DNA of 64,000 nucleotides from Chondrus crispus (GCF_000350225.1 NW_005178701.1:274746-338745); one strand, 5' to 3'; positions 43,869-56,432 are shown, counted from the first letter of the stretch. The notes: a model not told the origin generated them from the letters alone. A program made the numbers and translations.

Positions 43869-44546
43869 ATGCTCTTGCTCAGTTTTTGTGCCACTCACCG
43901 GCAAGCCCATGTGGAAGAGCATCAACAGCAGGGCCAGCTTCTTCACGAAGCTTGTGCCTGCGCCATGCATCACGTTTCTGTTTGTTGCCCGTATTGCAGA
44001 GATTGTTTCCCAAGGCAGTCCTACCTAGGAGCCCACAAGAAAAAATGCAAGCAGGCAGCAGCAGATGAAGCTGAGGCACAAGAGGCTGACGCTTCTGACT
44101 CACCGCCACCCGTGAAGTCTCGTCGTTTGCGTGGGAGCTTCCAACTCACCGGTCGTGCCTTGCAAGAGCGGTATGAGGATAGGACCCGACTGGCAGCGCA
44201 AGATTCGAATGTTATCATGCCAGCCGCCGGCCTTAGCAAAACGTTTTCGCCCCATTTCGCACTGGATGCAACAGGGCAGGATGAACAACAGGCAGAGACA
44301 ACCGCAGCTGATACGTCAGGTGTAGAGGAGTCGCGAGCTGAGGATGCGACGAAGGAAGAGGTGATTCACGCACTGCGAAATGTGGTGCTGGAGATCGGCG
44401 ACAAAGGTGGTGATCGACAGGCGAACACAATCATCAATCTCCTCCAACATCAGTCATTTGATGCAAGCTTACTCAGGATCGGTTTCGAATCTATTCAGGA
44501 AATGCGCCAGAAAGCAGAAGAGGACGCTAAATGCTTGATCCGATAA
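43869..44546 (+). CDS. Hypothetical protein with CPYC...H...C zinc finger
   Basis: 225 codons from ATG 43869. Residues ~39-60 read CPYCRDCFPRQSYLGAHKKKC, a C2H2-like (C2HC) finger with the conserved F, L and H spacing. The middle is acidic and Ala-rich, then basic (VKSRRLRGSF). The C-terminal ~60 residues are helical (EEVIHALRNVVLEIGDKG; FESIQEMRQKAEED). It lies inside the TIR element. It could be a DNA-binding protein of the element or a captured host fragment; I do not recognise the family. Confidence 0.5.
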   Translation: MLLLSFCATHRQAHVEEHQQQGQLLHEACACAMHHVSVCCPYCRDCFPRQSYLGAHKKKCKQAAADEAEAQEADASDSPPPVKSRRLRGSFQLTGRALQERYEDRTRLAAQDSNVIMPAAGLSKTFSPHFALDATGQDEQQAETTAADTSGVEESRAEDATKEEVIHALRNVVLEIGDKGGDRQANTIINLLQHQSFDASLLRIGFESIQEMRQKAEEDAKCLIR

Positions 44547-45489
44547 GTTTCGACAGCGAGGGGTAGTACTCAAACCTGGAGGCTTGTAATAGAACGTAAA
44601 TACTAGTGCTATACCAAAAAAGTTCGAATAGTACACAACAATGAATTCCCGGTGATCCGTCCGTTAGGGCCTCCCCCGAACAACCAAGCATTTCTTGCGC
44701 TAGCATGTTCAACGTAAATTGCGCCGCGCCCCACATCCCGCACTCTAAGCAAGACCAGCAGACGGGGGCAGTGACGGTGTCTTCTCATACCTTAGACGAC
44801 GTCAAAGCCGCACAGCATGACCTGGACGAAGCAGATGGGCATGGTGCCCAGCTTTCCCACATCGCCAATCGTAAAAAAATCGCCACCGAAGCTCAGAGCA
44901 TTGTTGAAGGCCGCTCTCTGTGCGTGGGAGTGCTGCCGGCTACAGGCACGATTGTGCAACGGTGCAGGCGGATGATTTCAAAAAATCCAGCATGTCGTAA
45001 TTGTTTGTAACAGATATCGAAAAACAGGTTGACGGTTTCGGTTGGCATGTAGTCGGGGTCGGACACCTCTTTCCTTTCCCACACCCGAGCCCGCCACCGC
45101 TCATATATCACCATGCTCGACGATGCCATGTTCCCTAATGCCGACACGCCTTCCATTGTCACAGCTACTCAGCACACACAAGTGTCAAGGTACTCCCAAG
45201 AATGATCGATTCGACCCTTTTCTGGCAGCTCATCGTCGTACAGCCAGAACTTGACTACGTTGACCAAAGAAGAAGCACGATGAAAACGTTCAGTTCCGCG
45301 AACGAATGAAATACTACGTTAAGATGATCAAACGTGGCACGAGCTACAGAGAAGATCTTATTATCAAACTTCACAGCAATCGGAAGAAAATGGCCAAGCC
45401 AACTTCAGGAGGTTTTTGAGTTCAATTTCATTGGGGAAGTCGACGGGAGGTGTTCCAACACTGCAGTTAAGCAGAGAGATAAGTACGAA
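44547..45489. other. Transposon interior without recognised gene
   Basis: Short frames on both strands (for example 44705-45010 plus and 44893-45162 minus) show no known motif. Confidence 0.4.
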
Positions 45490-46500
45490 TCAAAAAGTAG
45501 ATGGAGAGAGGGATCGAACTGAGGACCTACGTGCGATTGGGACTCACGGTCATATCTCCGCGATGGTGAGCCTCGGCACACCACTGGAGAAGGGGGCAGA
45601 CGGGGTCGACATGAATGCAGTCCGTGCTGCATAGTTGTACGAAAACGCGATTGACAAGAATGACGTCAGCGCGATGGTCGCTCTCGGCTTGCTGTTGTAG
45701 AAGAGCGCAGAGAGGGTCGATAAGAACTCGGCTTGCGCCGTGTAGTTGTACGAACGTGCGATCAAAGTAGACCTGTGTGTCGACGCAATATACAAGCTTG
45801 GCAACTTAATGAGGGATGGGAACGACGGCGTTGGGAAGGATGGAGCGCGGGCTGTCAAACTTTGGAGAGGGCGATTGAGGAACAAGACCATGTCCATTCT
45901 ATATTCAATTTCGGCACCCTGCTGGCATATGATGTGGAGGGATTCGAGAGAAACACGGCATAGACAAGTTCGAGCGTGCGATCGAGAAGGGTAATGATGT
46001 CGCTTCGATGGTCAATCTCGGTCTCCTCCTTCACAAGGGCACTGACGGAGTCGAGACGAACGCGGTTAACGCTGTACGAATGGGAGATGGTGCATCTCGG
46101 CCTCCTACTGCAGGACGGCGCGGGGGGTCGTGAAGAACGGGGTTCGGGCCTCAGAGCTGTACGAGCTTGCGATTGACAGGAGGGACTATGTGCATGCATT
46201 GGACAATCTTGGTCTGCTGCTACACCACGGCACGGAAGGAGTGGAAATGGACGAGGTCCGCGCTCTGGAGCTGTACGAGCGTGCGCAGCGTTAACACTAA
46301 GTTGAATCTGGCTCTCCTCCTGACGGATGGAGGAGATGGGGTTGCAGAACGCTGCGCGGGCTCCGAAGCTGCTTGAGGATGCGATTGAGGAAGACAGTAT
46401 GGTGCATCTTGGCACGCTGATGCAGCACGGGGCGGACGGGGTGGGCCGTAACATAGGGCACGCGGCATGGCTGTATACCATGGCGATTGAAAAAGACGGA
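45490..46500 (+). pseudogene. Decayed Sel1-repeat protein sequence
   Basis: About eight degenerate ~36-residue units occur across shifting frames, for example AMVSLGTPLEKGADGVDMNAV, AIDKNDVSAMVALGLLL, AIYKLGNLMRDGNDGVGKD, ASMVNLGLLLHKGTDGVET and MVHLGTLMQHGADGVGRN. These are Sel1-like helical repeats, which form solenoid scaffolds for protein interactions. Stops and frameshifts interrupt nearly every unit, so it is a pseudogene. Confidence 0.8.
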
Positions 46501-46529
46501 ACAACGGAGTGGCTCTGCGTTGTTGCTGG

Positions 46530-46790
46530 CGCTAGTGGCTCAGGCAGTATGGAGAAATACGAGTCTCAGATTATTCACGACGTGCTCGACTTGGACGAGA
46601 CCGATGTCCGAAATCTCATGCGTCCCAGAGTTGACGCCGTTGCTTTTACGGTTACCAGCACTTTGACTGAGCTGCTTGAACAAGATTTTGAGTCTCACTA
46701 CTGACGGATGCCGGTTTTCGAGGATAAGATTGATAATATTGTGGGGGTGGCAATGCTAAAATCGCTGTTACGAAACTGGCGAGGTGGGCT
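46530..46790 (+). pseudogene. HlyC/CorC-type CBS domain fragment fused after Sel1 repeats
   Basis: The frame continuing the last Sel1 unit reads YESQIIHDVLDLDETDVRNLMRPRVDAVAF, TLTELLEQDFESHY, TGA (46702-46704), then RMPVFEDKIDNIVGVAMLKSLL. This is the linker-plus-CBS pattern of HlyC/CorC/CNNM (DUF21) transport proteins (VRDVMTPRxDVV...SRxPVYEDxxDNIVGV). The TGA sits where the family usually has Ser. Only about one CBS motif is left. Confidence 0.75.
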
Positions 46791-48215
46791 ACGCGATGCG
46801 GTGGAGAAGCATGTTTCTTTTCAATCGGATGTTGAAGGGGAAGCATTTCGGGGTGAATTATCGGGAGAGCTATCGGACGTTCGTGGGAAAGTTGCTCAGG
46901 TGCAACCTGCACCAGTTTTACGACAGGAACACGGCAGAGTGACACGGAGAGGATGCGGGGGATTTATCGGCGGTACGACGAGGTGATCAACCTGTATGAC
47001 GCTGGGGAGCTGATGCGCTGGATCGGGAGGTACTTGCGGAGGGAGAACGTGTCGGCGAAGAGCAGGGACGGGATGGAGGGCGAGCTGGACGAGAGGCAGC
47101 TGTACGAAGGGCTCATGGAGCGCGGCAGGGTCGGCGGAGACAAGAGGTCGACGGCGTTGCGCGCCACCAACTCGGCGTGCGTCTCGAAGACGACGTGAGG
47201 GATGAGCGCGTGATCTGGCGGTGCTGATCGGCTGTCCTATCAGCTCCCCTTGCACTTTGTGCACAAGCCAGCCTCTTCTCCGCGATCAACTTTGCCGGCG
47301 CGACGGCAGCGACGCGCGTGTGGGGCAGGCGCACCGCGGGCGTGTAGCACGTCTGCGTGGACGACGGAGTCGTGGGCGCAGCTGTCGCCGTGCGGGTGGA
47401 GACGCTTCTGCAGCGCGAGCTGACGTCCGGAAGTAGTGGGAAGCGGAACAGGAGGTTACGAAGAGGGGGAGGCTGGGCTGCAGGAGTTGCAGCGCACCCT
47501 GGTGGCAGAGGAGCGTCGGATATTAAATGCTGGGGCGGGCAATGCCTCGACTGCAGCCACGTGTAAAATTGCGCAGGGGAGGAATTTTATTGAAATGCAA
47601 GGGTGAGAGGTGGGCCGATACAGAAAAGTTCATTTATGTCTCTAACCTTATACTCTATCTTTATTTCCACTAATCAAGGGGGGGCCAATGCACAGGGGGG
47701 CGGATACTGTAGCACGAAATCGTCGGATATAAATGGGTTGGAAATTTACTTCTGGCACCGCCAGAAAGGTCGGTAGTCGTGCGCACGCAAAGGCGGGGCG
47801 ATGGAGAAGGGGTTTCAGCAGGGGTGGTGTGCTTCGGTACAACTCCCCTGCTACCCTTTTATTTTGGTCGCGAGTTCAATTCTGCATGAATACTAATAAT
47901 AAAAAATAATTTGTTGAATTTTAAATAATGTTTAGATTAATACATAATTTGTAGATTTGCACAATTTCAATTTTTGGCAGTGTCCCGCTGGCAAATCTCA
48001 TGAAGATTCGAACGTTGAGACATTCTTTGGGCAGTACACGGATCAAGAAAACGGACTTGGCAGTGAGCGGAGCAGCTCAAGACCCAACGATCGATTTTAC
48101 AAGTCTGCGGACAATGGGGCTGCGAAAGGGGCGTCAACCAAGTCTTCTCGAAACGGTGCGCAAGCTGAGACTTCCTTCGTAATGTAGACTACCCGCTTTT
48201 CACTACAAAACAGAA
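46791..48215. other. Transposon interior, no clear gene
   Basis: G+C-rich up to ~47570 with overlapping short frames but no known motif. It is A/T-rich at 47880-47960. A 60-codon frame from ATG 48000 is unrecognised. Confidence 0.4.
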
Positions 48216-48266
48216 ATTCTGGGTTCAACCCAGAATTGCGGGATGAACCAAGTTGGTTCATCCCGC
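48216..48266. repeat. Two adjacent near-perfect palindromes
   Basis: 48216-48236 has 10-bp arms around a single C; 48238-48266 has 14-bp arms around a single G. They are one base apart, and both contain GGTTC/GAACC. Confidence 0.9.
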
Positions 48267-48534
48267 ACGAACTCCAAACACTCTCAAAACGCGCCTGGGT
48301 TTAAAAAATCACCATTTACTACTGTAGTCCTCAGAAATTACTCAACATGACTCTTCTACGGGACTTCTGAAGAATTGTCAACGGGGGACCGACGAGTCCT
48401 CCATGTAGGGCAAGGGTGCTGGGATAGCTGTTGTAGGTACTGACTGCACTGAAGGTTGCGGCGCAGCATCAGATCAGATATCGATAAAATGGATTGTATC
48501 GCACTTTCGGGCCAAAACTAAAACTTGGATTGAA

Positions 48535-48840
48535 TCCGCCATGCGTAGCCCATGAACACCCATGCACACCAATGCCTGCATGAGCTCGCATTGAACATAT
48601 CTCAATTGGTTTGGCCCTCATTACCCCATGCAGACATAGACTGTTGCATGGACGGTTCTATGGAACATGTTTGGCAAAACTCAAACTTGGATTGAATCCG
48701 CCATGCCGAGCCCATGAACACCCATGCACACCAATGCCTGCATGGGCTCGCATTGAACATATCTGAATTGGTTTGGCCACCATTGCCCCATGCAGACATA
48801 GACGGTTGCATGGACGGTTCCATGGAACATGTTTGGTATT
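48535..48840. repeat. Two ~170-bp direct repeats near the right end of the TIR element
   Basis: Copies share GGATTGAATCCGCCATGC..AGCCCATGAACACCC and CCATGCAGACATAGAC.GTTGCATGGACGG, with a few substitutions. Confidence 0.85.
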
Positions 48841-48960
48841 GCATAGGACCAGGCTTAAGCGAATCCCCATGGAAAACTTATGATAACCGCTCCAATTGTG
48901 ACCATGGGCTTGCATGGTCTCTGCATAGGAAAATTTTAGAAAATCAGAAATACAGACGTA

Positions 48961-51900
48961 TGTGCTCCTTGCGTTTGCGGCCTCCGACGTCGTATCGTGT
49001 TCCACATCACGTCCGATCTTTTCCCACCATTCTCTAACTCAGGTGGGCGTCCAAAGTCACATCAAATGTACAGTTCGGACCCAATCCTGGTCGCATCGTT
49101 AAAACCTTGTCTGAATTTTCCCTCCTTAGTCCGTTGTCTGTTTACAGTCTACTGTCGAGCTGTAGACGAACACCGGTTATGCCCCCGTCACGAGACGGTG
49201 CATTTCACTTCGTGCGCTCTCCGGGTCTTGCCGTGCATCGTACGACATCGAGCATTGCGACAGGAGGTGGGGACCAATATAATTCCTCCTTCAAAATCCT
49301 AAATAATGCTCGGAATGCGTTTTGTCCGTCATATGAAGGAATCTCTCCGACAACTGTCAATATCGGTAGTGCCCTTCCGCATCATTAAGTGGTGTCTAGA
49401 GTAGACTCCGTTTGGAAGGCACGAGCATTCAACTGCGCAACCCCGATGGGATCGCAACCAATATTCCGCTTGCACACGTTGCCACTTCTACCCACCTCCC
49501 TTGCCACAATAATCTGCTTTCCCGTCGAACTCGATAGCGGTTGCTCGTCTCTACGGAATGAGGGACGCTTTCCGTCCCTCAGCCCTGTGTGGACATACGA
49601 CGTATCTTCCGGATGTCCCCTTGGTTAAATACTCGAGGTTCGACCCCGATTTGTGTTGATCCGTACATTAGCATGTTACTCCTCCCTCCAAAACTGCGAG
49701 CCGGGTTGAAGATGTATGCTACATGAGTCCCCGTCGTGGATAATGGTATTCATCGCTTTTCCTACGTCCACCTGTCGGTGACACCGGCGCCCGTCAGAGT
49801 TTGGCCGGTGTCACCCCTCCCTTCGACGCTATTGTCCCGGGCAAACGAACATTTGCGACTTCAAAAAAAGATTTCTCTTGATGCGCAGCCCGCAGGGCGA
49901 CATCACCTCCCCTAAGCACGGTTTCTTCTCAAACGAAGCAAATTAGAGAAATAAATAAACGACGAGGTAGGGAAGTAGGAAGGAATTGAAAGAATGGAGG
50001 CATGAGAGTGGGAAAGGCTATGGAGAGGGATCATCACAGTAGATCGTTCGGGGTGTGGGCGAAAATGGGAACTCGACGACGGTAGTTGTCACAAGCAACA
50101 GACTGATCGTCGTCACATAGCTCGTCAAGCAAATTTATCCTCCATAGCAGTGTTCCCCGCGAGGCCACCCTTCGGGGCTCCACTATAAGAGGGAGGGCGT
50201 GAGTACCTCGATCTCCTCATGCGCAAATAAGCCATCTCCCTTCTCCCGCCTCTCTTTTTCTTCTTTTCTTTCTGTACCTTGCGGTCATGAACAGGGATTT
50301 TCGCGAACGTGAATGGTCGCCGATTTGGGGTAGGTCATCAGTGACAACGGGGTCACTTTGTGTCGTGCTGGGAGACCCCCATAATCGCCGTACGAGTCAC
50401 TTAGATGTGATTTTCGGGACGTTCTCCGTCAATCCAGTACACGAAAAATTTTAACTTCGTCACACTCAGTTGGTCAGGACTTCAGGTTTGATTACGACTC
50501 CCCGGTTTCGCCCTTTTTCCAAGCCGTTGGCCCTAAACGTTGTTAGAAATTCCCGTCCGTAGTAAAACGGAGCAGGCATCAGTAGAACGGCTTGGTGGGA
50601 GCGGATTCTCATTACGAGCACGACCTCGGTTTCCGAATAAACTTCGGTCCTTCGGACTCTTCGCCCTCCACTTGTAAAGTACTGTCCTCCAGGCCGGTCG
50701 ACGGCACTTCGTGGCGTAACGCCCTTGCGCAATGAATAGCAGAACAACTCGTTCTTCTTCTCGGTGTGACACACCGCATGGTTACTTGATGGTGATTGTC
50801 GGTTCGCCGCTCTGAATTGTTCTTGGGGCCTCGATCGGTTGGCGTCGCCACTCTTGTCCGTCGCCGTTCGCGACGCGGGGTTCACGCTCTGTGCGTGAAA
50901 GAAAACAAACATAAAAAAAAATAATAATAACAAAGACAAAAACGGAAACATAGGAAAGATATGGGGGGGTTATGCCGGCAGGCCGGTAAGTAAGTCACTC
51001 ATGGTGTGGCGTCGATGCGGGAGCGACAAAGCTCCTCCGTAATCATGATGTTTCACGCCGCGCTGTGTAGCCGTGTACTTGCACGTGGTGTCGATGGGTC
51101 AGGGCAACAGTGGTCCATGTGGACCCATCTTCTCGCTCGTCGAGCGGGGTTTAGGTGTTGCGAACGAACTTGGCAAGGGCTCTCATGTGCGATCGATCGC
51201 AACTTCGCCGGTGGCGAGCCCATAGCATTTGTGCGGTCGGCGGTGGGGGTTGCCAACAACGTTTCGTACAAGTGCGGGCTTTTTCCTTAATTGCAGTTAA
51301 TTTTTCGACGTATGGCCGGAGTTCAGTCTGCGACTCGTGCTGATCATTTGACAGCTTACCAGCAGCGAGCCCCAATTTCTTTTGATTAAATCACACCCCA
51401 TGAGGGCGGATCATCGATCTAGGCGTCACATCACGTGCACGCGGCGGCCGCGTGTGATCGTATCCAAGGAGGTAAATTACCTCGGCCTGAGACTACAGTA
51501 CATCTTCCCTTCCACGGCCTGGCCGCGCGGGCCATTTCATTCATGGGCGGGGGTCCCAGGAAAAATCGCTTGAGTCTTTCGTTTCCCTTCTCCTCACTCC
51601 GAGGGGTCTCGTTTCCGGCGACTGTCCTTACTCTCTCTCCGCGACGCTGTTCACTGCATCACTTTAAACTCGAGAGCCGCCTGATGGGGACCATCCCCAA
51701 TACAATTCCAACATTTCACTCGCGGTCTTATCGCGTCCCGCATCATTCACTTCCTCTCGATCGGCCTCCCTCGCGTGCGCCTCTACATCAACTGTATCTT
51801 TTCCCCTCCTTCTCCCTCGACTCGAGGGTAACCCGCTCTTCAGTCCCTTTTTGCAAAGTCGTTCCCGACGGAAGACTGCCTGACTCCTCTCGCTCCGACT

Positions 51901-51978
51901 TTCCTTGCTTGCCGACCCGTTCGTTTCGAACTTCTGACTCTTCCGTGTTTCCTAATCGGCTAATTCTATTGACGATGC
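48961..51978. other. Gypsy-3 interior downstream of pol
   Basis: Three kilobases of element sequence without a recognised protein. A perfect 12-bp inverted repeat (GGTGACACCGGC) lies at 49777-49788 and 49804-49815. A minus frame at 50466-50951 starts with a hydrophobic run but is not convincing. Confidence 0.5.
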
Positions 51979-54900
51979 CTACCCCGCTTGCGCGTGCGCG
52001 ACTTGCGGCGGCAAGAGTAATTTCTTCCTTCGGAAATATGTGACGGCCGCACTGCGGGGTAATTGCTCAATGGGCTCCCACGTCGCGTCCTCGGGCGTAT
52101 AACCGTACCATTCCACCTTGAGAATCAAATTACCATTTTGATAATCGTGGTCGACGACCCGGTCGATTACATATTCCGTGTTCTCTGTTTCCTCTCCTTT
52201 CTCTGAACTGTTTCCTTCCCCCTTCTGAAGATCTTCCAGCTCGTCCTCTTCTCTGGAAGTTCCGAGCTCGCGTAGGTTTGGAGGTGTCTCCGCTGTCGGC
52301 GTTTGACCAACTAAATTATCCAGGTCCCCCGTCGTAGGCGCACGGGTGTGAGGACGTTCCTCGTCCTCCATTGCCTCTCCTTCTTCGTTTAACTCCGGCT
52401 CTCCCAGGAACTGTAGCGCTTGACGTAGGCCGGTTATCGGCGAATGGTCCATTGGGCTTGGGGCTAATTCCACCCTGTCTCGCGATACGCGTTCCTCCTG
52501 ATCGCCAATGGCAATGACAACCGTATGTTGATCCGATCTTCTGACCTGATAAGGCCCTGTAGCGACTTGTGCGAGCTTATGTTTCGGTTCGCTAGCCGTG
52601 CCCTGCTCCTTCCGGAGGAACACGTAGGACCCTGGTGGGATCTCGTATTGCGGTTTGCGAAGGCGTGCGTCGAAATTTCGCTTGTATCGGGCTTGTTCCT
52701 TTCGCAAACTTCTATCGGCGCTTCGCATTAGGCTCTCCAACCACGACTGCCATTTCAGGTAGTATGCTCGTGACGAGCTGAAGTTCTCCAAAGTCGGCTG
52801 CGTTTGGAACGCAATGTTTCTCGGCGCCCGAGCCAACACCAGCTCGAAGGGCGCAATGTTCGTAGTTCGATGAACTTGGGTGTTGTAGGCAAACATCACA
52901 GCGTCGCTAAATAAGTCCCAGTCCTTAGGATGCTCTCCAACGTATTTTCGCAACGCGGAAGTCAGCGTGCGGTTAAATCTCTCAACTTGGCCGTTGGCTT
53001 GCGGGTGGTACGTAGTCGTGAACACATTGCGGATGCCGAGAATTCGACAGACGTTCTGAAAGAACCGGGCTGTGAACTGTGTTCCATTGTCGGACAGCAG
53101 CTTGACCGGCGGTCCATACACGAATACCCAATGGTGAACGAAGGCTTGTGCGATGTGCGCAGCTGATATCTTCTTCAACGGTACGGTCCGTACCAGTTTC
53201 GAGTATCGATCGCTGATCACGAAAATATACCGATTTCCTCGCTTAGTTGTAATTAGCTCGCCGAGGATGTCGATGGCGACAAATTCCAGCGGCGCTTTGG
53301 GCGTGAACAGCTTCATTTCCTTCGTGTTTTTTCTTAACTTCACCCTTTCCTGCGCACATGCGGCGCAATCCTTCGTGACTGCATAGCAGTCTAGGGCCAT
53401 CGTAGGCCAATAAAAATATCTTCTCAAAGTCTTGTAAAGTTTCCTGCCTCCCGGGTGACCTGCCCATTCTGCGTAGTGGCTCAACCCTAGGACGCGGTCC
53501 CTTAACGATTGTGGTATTACCACTTGTACAAACTCTGCTGCGGTACGGCATAGAGTTCCTTCGAGTTCCTCGGTCTCCACGCTGAACGTTCTCACCTTTC
53601 CGGCGTCCATTTCTTCCTTGATGCGGTTGCAGAAGGGGTCGACGGCTTGCTCGCGAATGAGCTCCTCCGGAGTGACAGCTTGGAATTGATCGAGGCGATC
53701 AGGGGCGGTCCCCCCCCTCAAGAGCGAGGATGTCGTCTGCTGCGTCAATACTTTCCTCGTCCTCCACTGTATCCTCGGCCGGTTCGGCCATAAAGCAAGG
53801 GATTTCGTCGTCGATTTCGTCGACGGTTTCTCCTGCGGTTCGCAACCTTGACAAAGCGTCCGCCTGGCTGTTAGCGTTTCCCTTTTTGTACTTGATTTCA
53901 AAATCAAATTCCGAGAGGCGGAGCCTCCATTGGATTAATCTCCCGCTGGGGTCGGTTACGTTCATCAACCACCTCAATGAGGCATGGTCGGTATGCACGA
54001 CGAAGTGCTCGCCATATAGATATGGTCTTAAAGTCTGTACGGCCCAAATTACCGCTAGACACTCTTTTTCTGATACCAAATAGTTTCTCTCGGTTGCGGC
54101 TAACGTTCTTGAAAAGAACCCGATGGGTTTGCGTTGCGCATCCGGGTGTGTTTGAAATAGTGCAGCGCCTATTTGGTAGTCGCTTGCATCGGTATCTACC
54201 GAGTAGGGTAGGTCCTTCTTCGGCAGCGCCAACACCGGCGGTGCCAAGATGGCGTCCTTGAGCTTATGAAAAGCTTTCTTGCACGGTTCGTCGAATCCTT
54301 CCAACTGGACCGGTTGTCCTTTCTTCAGTAGTTGGTTTAGAGGCTGCGCAATTTTCGCATACTGCGGAACGACCTACGATAGACATTGCAGAGTCCCAGG
54401 AAGCTCCTGAGCTGTGTCTGTGTTCGTGGGTACCGCGCTTGTTCCAACGCGGCGGTTCGCGCGACATCGACTTCTAGCGTACCTGGGCGAACGACGTGGC
54501 CCAGGTACTTGATCTTTTCCACGAAAAATTCGTACTTGCGAAGCTTGAGCTTGACACCTGCCTTTTCCAATACGGAAAGTATTTCATCCACGTGCACGAT
54601 GTGCTCCTCCCACGACTTGCTAAAAATGATTATGTCGTCTAGATACACCAAACAGCATTTCCAACGGAACGGAGAGAGCAGGATATCCATTGCTCTCTGA
54701 AACGTCGCTGGCGCGTTAGTTAGCCCGAAGGGCATTCTTGAAAAGCGATACAGACCTGAGTGACACGAAAATGCGGTCTTGTCGCGGTCGCACTCAGGGA
54801 TACGCATCTGCCAATATCCCGAAATCGCGTCCAACGCGGAGAAAACCTTGGTGTCACCAAGCGAGTCCAGGCACTCATCCATGCGCGGTAAGGGGTACGT

Positions 54901-56259
54901 GTCCTTCACCGTTACTGCGTTCAGCCTGCGGTAGTCTACGCAAAAACGCATTGACCCATCCGGCTTTGGCACCAGCAACACGGGCGACGCCCATTCTGAC
55001 TGCGCTGGTTCTATCACTCCTGCCTCCAACATCTTCTGCACCTCTGCATCTTCTACTTCGCGGGCTTTAGGTCCGGCCCAATACGGGGCTTGTGCAATGG
55101 GGCGAGTCTCGGGTATCAACTCGATCCGATGGACGGTGGTATTAATTTCGCCAAGCGTCCCATCCCACATCCTTGAATACTTCTTCAACATCCGACGGAA
55201 CCGCTCGCGCAGCCGTTCCGGCACGTGGCTCAGGTCGAGGTCCTCCACGTCCGGCAGTGGCGGCTCAATCCTGCCTTGCGGCTTCGTAGATGCCGACGCG
55301 GAGAGCTCTGCCGACCGTTCTTCTGGCTGGTCTTCGCGCGCTTGATCCGACGGTTCGCCTCTTGTCTCGCCCGTAAGCGTCTTGGTGGAATTAGGAAAAT
55401 TCTCCTTCTTCCTTTCTTGAATTCCGAGAACTTCACCAATGGTGGTTTTGCTCTCGAGCGCGGCTCTCGGGTGCGGTAATAATTCTGCCACCACTTGGCC
55501 TTTTTGCACGCTGACAGGGTACGTCCTAAAATTCGCAACGAGTAAACGAAATGGCCTGTCAGGCTCAACCTGAACGACACCATTCGTGCACGTCAACCCG
55601 TGCCTTTCGTACAACGACGAGTACGGCTGAACCACCACCAAGCCCGCCCTCTTCGAGGTGCATTTCACGACGCGTTGCGTCCCTGGCTCGATAGTTGTGG
55701 CTCTTGCCACCTTCACCCTGGGGAAAACTCGCTCCCGCTTTGCTTCCGTTTCGCCCTCTCCGGGGACCAGATGCTTCTTCGATTTTCTCGCCGAGAACCG
55801 CCTTACGATCGGAACCTCCGAGAAATCCGCCAACTCAACTGTCCTCTTCCGTGGGTAGATGGCCTCCTCGAACCTATCGCAATAGTCCGCTCCTAGAATC
55901 AGCGGTACCGCGAGCTTTTCGCACACAATATATTCGGCAACAGCCACAAATCGTCCAAGTCTCACGGGCATTTTGATGGTTCCGAAAGTCTGGAGTGACC
56001 TGTTGTTCGCGTCGCCAATGTCTTGGGTCGGTCCGTAGGACACTAGAGATTCCATTCCAGCTGGGAGTTCCGATTTTCGCACAAGGTTTGGTCCCGCGCC
56101 GGTGTCTAATACAGACAACACCCGGCTCATCAATCCGACTGTTGGTCCAATGTCCGCGTAAACTTTGTAGTTTTTTCGCGCAAGAACCAAAATCTTCTCG
56201 GGACACTCCCTTCGCTTAACCCCGTACCAGGGTCTTCGAACTTCTTCCAGCGGATGATC
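51979..56259 (-). pseudogene. Gypsy-3 PR-Pol: protease, RT, RNase H, integrase, chromodomain
   Basis: The protease motif is VLDTGAGPNLV. RT has FCVDYRRLNAVT and YLDD. The first frame (to 54337) breaks after LGLCNVYRR near 54365. RNase H continues in a second frame to ~53700 (DTDASDYQIGA, SEKECLAVIW, HTDHASLRW). Homology moves near a C7 run at ~53711-53717 to a third frame (to 51979) with integrase (GHPGGRKLY, AIDILGEL, LSDNGTQF, NGQVERFNRT) and chromodomain (YVIDRVVDHD, KVEWYGYTPEDATWEP). An in-frame TGA at 56262-56260 precedes the protease. Two indels therefore disable Pol although the LTRs are nearly identical. Confidence 0.9.
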
Positions 56260-56432
56260 TCAGGCTCGGCTCAAAATTTTCTTGACTTGGGCTGGCCCTT
56301 TGGGCTTATCCACCAATCCAACAACCTCCTCATCGGGGCCTGATTTCTCCCTTAAAGACGGGGAACGGGGCTGAGCCCCGGGCACAGTACGTCGACCCTG
56401 TGCCTCTCGCGACTCATGCGAGATTCCCCTCT

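Larger units (their letters stand above)
41758..48958. mobile_element. 7.2-kb TIR DNA transposon with TA duplication, no transposase seen
   Basis: The left end CGTCTGTTTTTCTGATAGTC (41758-) matches the inverted right end (CGTCTGTATTTCTGATTTTC, ending 48958), with partial similarity for ~40 bp. TA lies outside both ends (41756-41757, 48959-48960). It interrupts the region of gypsy-3 downstream of pol. Near each end are GCATGGGCTTGCAT-rich arrays. Inside are one intact zinc-finger-like ORF and decayed Sel1 and CBS sequence. No transposase motif was recognised, so it is probably non-autonomous. Confidence 0.7.

Noticed and set aside
50466-50951. Minus-strand ORF with hydrophobic N-terminus, candidate env-like or secreted protein in gypsy-3
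   Set aside because: The hydrophobic run comes from a simple A/T-rich tract, and the rest shows no recognisable domain or conserved cysteines.
51435-52043. Plus-strand 202-codon ORF overlapping the end of gypsy-3 pol
   Set aside because: It starts with GTG, is Ser/Pro/Leu-rich, overlaps the well-supported chromodomain coding on minus, and has no relative in gypsy-1 or -2.
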